Assembly (NCBI GenBank): GCA_025997795.1
Contig: BNVB01000016.1
Coordinates: 1-41,906 of the forward strand
Length of the DNA: 41,906 bases
Reading direction: 5' to 3'
DNA from: Spirochaetia bacterium
GTDB lineage: Bacteria > Spirochaetota > Spirochaetia > Treponematales > Breznakiellaceae
The notes beneath the pieces are model-generated. The model searched no databases. It saw only the letters and a program-made list of their open reading frames with translations, and was not told the origin of the DNA. The translations under genes and the position numbers were made by a program. Shown piece by piece: positions 41,345-41,906 of the stretch. Each line of letters opens with the position of its first letter. Position 1 is the first letter of the stretch.

Positions 41345-41632
41345 AGATGTAAAAGAGTGGTTAATAATTGCTGATGATGATTTTGATTCAGCAAATATTT
41401 TAAATGCAGCAGTTAGAAAACATAATGAAATTATCTGTTATCTTTGTGCACAAGCGGTAGAAAAATATTTAAAAGGCTATTTGATCTATAATAATATTGT
41501 ACCTGAAAGAAACGGAAAAAGATGTAAAATAGGCCAACTGCACATAACACCCGCTATATATATAATAATGCGATTAACGAACAGGCATCAAAAACATATA
41601 CATCATTCATAGTTCAAGTTCTTGGCATCTAG
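41334..41632 (+). pseudogene. HEPN-domain (HepT-like) gene, apparently shortened and frameshifted
   Basis: From ATG 41334 the first 60 residues are a clear HEPN N-terminal half (EWLIIADDDFDSANILNAA, YLCAQAVEKYLKGYLIYNN). After IVPER the family's middle helix and the RxxxxH toxin motif are not recognisable, and this frame stops at 41612 with unlike residues. In another frame, 41552-41632 reads RYIYNNAINEQASK and onwards, like a HEPN C-terminus. A deletion plus frameshift is therefore likely, and the toxin is probably dead. A divergent intact protein of 92 residues cannot be excluded. Confidence 0.55.
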
Positions 41633-41683
41633 GGCAGACCTTTACAGGCAACCGCAAAACACGTAATGCCTAAGAGAAACCCC

Positions 41684-41711
41684 TTGAATTTCCCCCAAAA
41701 AGTGCTATACT
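41684..41711 (+). promoter_or_regulatory. Promoter of the gene starting at 41751
   Basis: TTGAAT (41684-41689) and TATACT (41706-41711) with a 16-bp spacer, 40 bases before the ATG, which has GAGGCGAG as ribosome site. Confidence 0.5.
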
Positions 41712-41750
41712 GATTGGTAACATAAACCTGGTAAGGAAACGAGGCGAGCT

Positions 41751-41906
41751 ATGAAATTGCTGACTAAAAGAGTAAGTTACCCCCCCACTCCCGTCCCCCC
41801 TCCCCCCTCAACCCGCACGCCCTCCCACCTACACCACTCACATACTACTCTTCTCGACACATATCTCTATCACTTCCATCACTATACTCCACTCCCCTCA
41901 TCCCTC
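41751..41906 (+). CDS. Start of an unidentified gene, cut by the window end
   Basis: ATG 41751 follows a good ribosome site and promoter and gives MKLLTKRVSY. From about 41777 the sequence becomes C-rich and almost G-free, and the translation becomes Pro/His/Thr-rich nonsense. Only the first eight to ten codons can be trusted. Confidence 0.4.
   Translation, partial: MKLLTKRVSYPPTPVPPPPSTRTPSHLHHSHTTLLDTYLYHFHHYTPLPSSL
41777..41906. other. G-depleted terminal sequence, probable artefact
   Basis: In the last 130 bases I count only about four G, while C, T and A dominate in short C-runs. Nothing else in the window has this composition. It looks like low-quality sequence at a contig end rather than genuine DNA. 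Confidence 0.7.

Noticed and set aside
41630..41690. Possible riboswitch before the last gene
   Set aside because: The bases GGGCAGACC to AGAGAAACC resemble no complete aptamer that I know, and they lie upstream of the predicted promoter.

Overview
The window looks like chromosomal DNA of a spirochaete, most likely a free-living or gut Treponema. The grounds are spirochaete-like lipoproteins with relaxed lipoboxes, a DUF1566 lipoprotein, a DUF2259 secreted protein, a methyl-accepting protein with two hemerythrin domains, sugar ABC transporters with LytS/YesN regulation, and the order ffs-dnaX-ybaB-recR. This is inference from protein character; there is no rRNA or other direct marker.

Layout. 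Bases 1-3434 hold the tail of an unknown gene, a hemerythrin-MCP-hemerythrin chemoreceptor, and a rubredoxin/6-pyruvoyl-tetrahydropterin-synthase fusion behind a near-consensus Fur box. Bases 3490-7100 are plastic: a variable lipoprotein, a 74-bp duplicated fragment encoding only a signal peptide, a truncated HsdR-like start, and a DUF4143-type ATPase gene split by an IS200/IS605 element. Bases 7176-10158 encode a TPR lipoprotein, an exported probable outer-membrane protein and a TraX-like membrane protein. Bases 10174-16275 are small housekeeping or hypothetical genes (DUF2259, polyprenol-kinase-like, HDAC-like deacetylase, TauE-like exporter, shikimate kinase, PAS plus degenerate GGDEF). Bases 16340-18955 are recR, ybaB, dnaX and the SRP RNA.

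The centre of interest is 19010-31873, which reads as one sugar regulon. A kinase/aldolase pair faces left. A D-lyxose-isomerase-like gene faces right and is followed by a complete 2-oxoacid (pyruvate/acetoin-type) dehydrogenase complex, with an altered class II aldolase between E1beta and E2. A convergent xylFGH-type transporter and a DeoR-family regulator follow. The isomerase promoter and the transporter promoter share almost the same 34-35 bp sequence, and related half-sites lie in front of the regulator, so the blocks are probably co-regulated. A plausible scheme is uptake of a pentose (or similar sugar), isomerisation to a ketose, phosphorylation, and retro-aldol cleavage, with a dedicated acyl-CoA-forming dehydrogenase acting on a later product.

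Bases 31909-40963 hold a second sugar system: a periplasmic sugar-binding protein followed by a LytS-type kinase and a YesN-type regulator (a sensing trio), then a ytfQRT-yjfF-like transporter. A 24-bp palindromic sequence occurs identically, in frame, in the sensor binding protein and in the kinase. The window ends with an AT-rich MNT/HEPN pair whose HEPN part looks damaged, then the start of another gene that runs into about 130 bases of G-depleted sequence that looks like a contig-end artefact.
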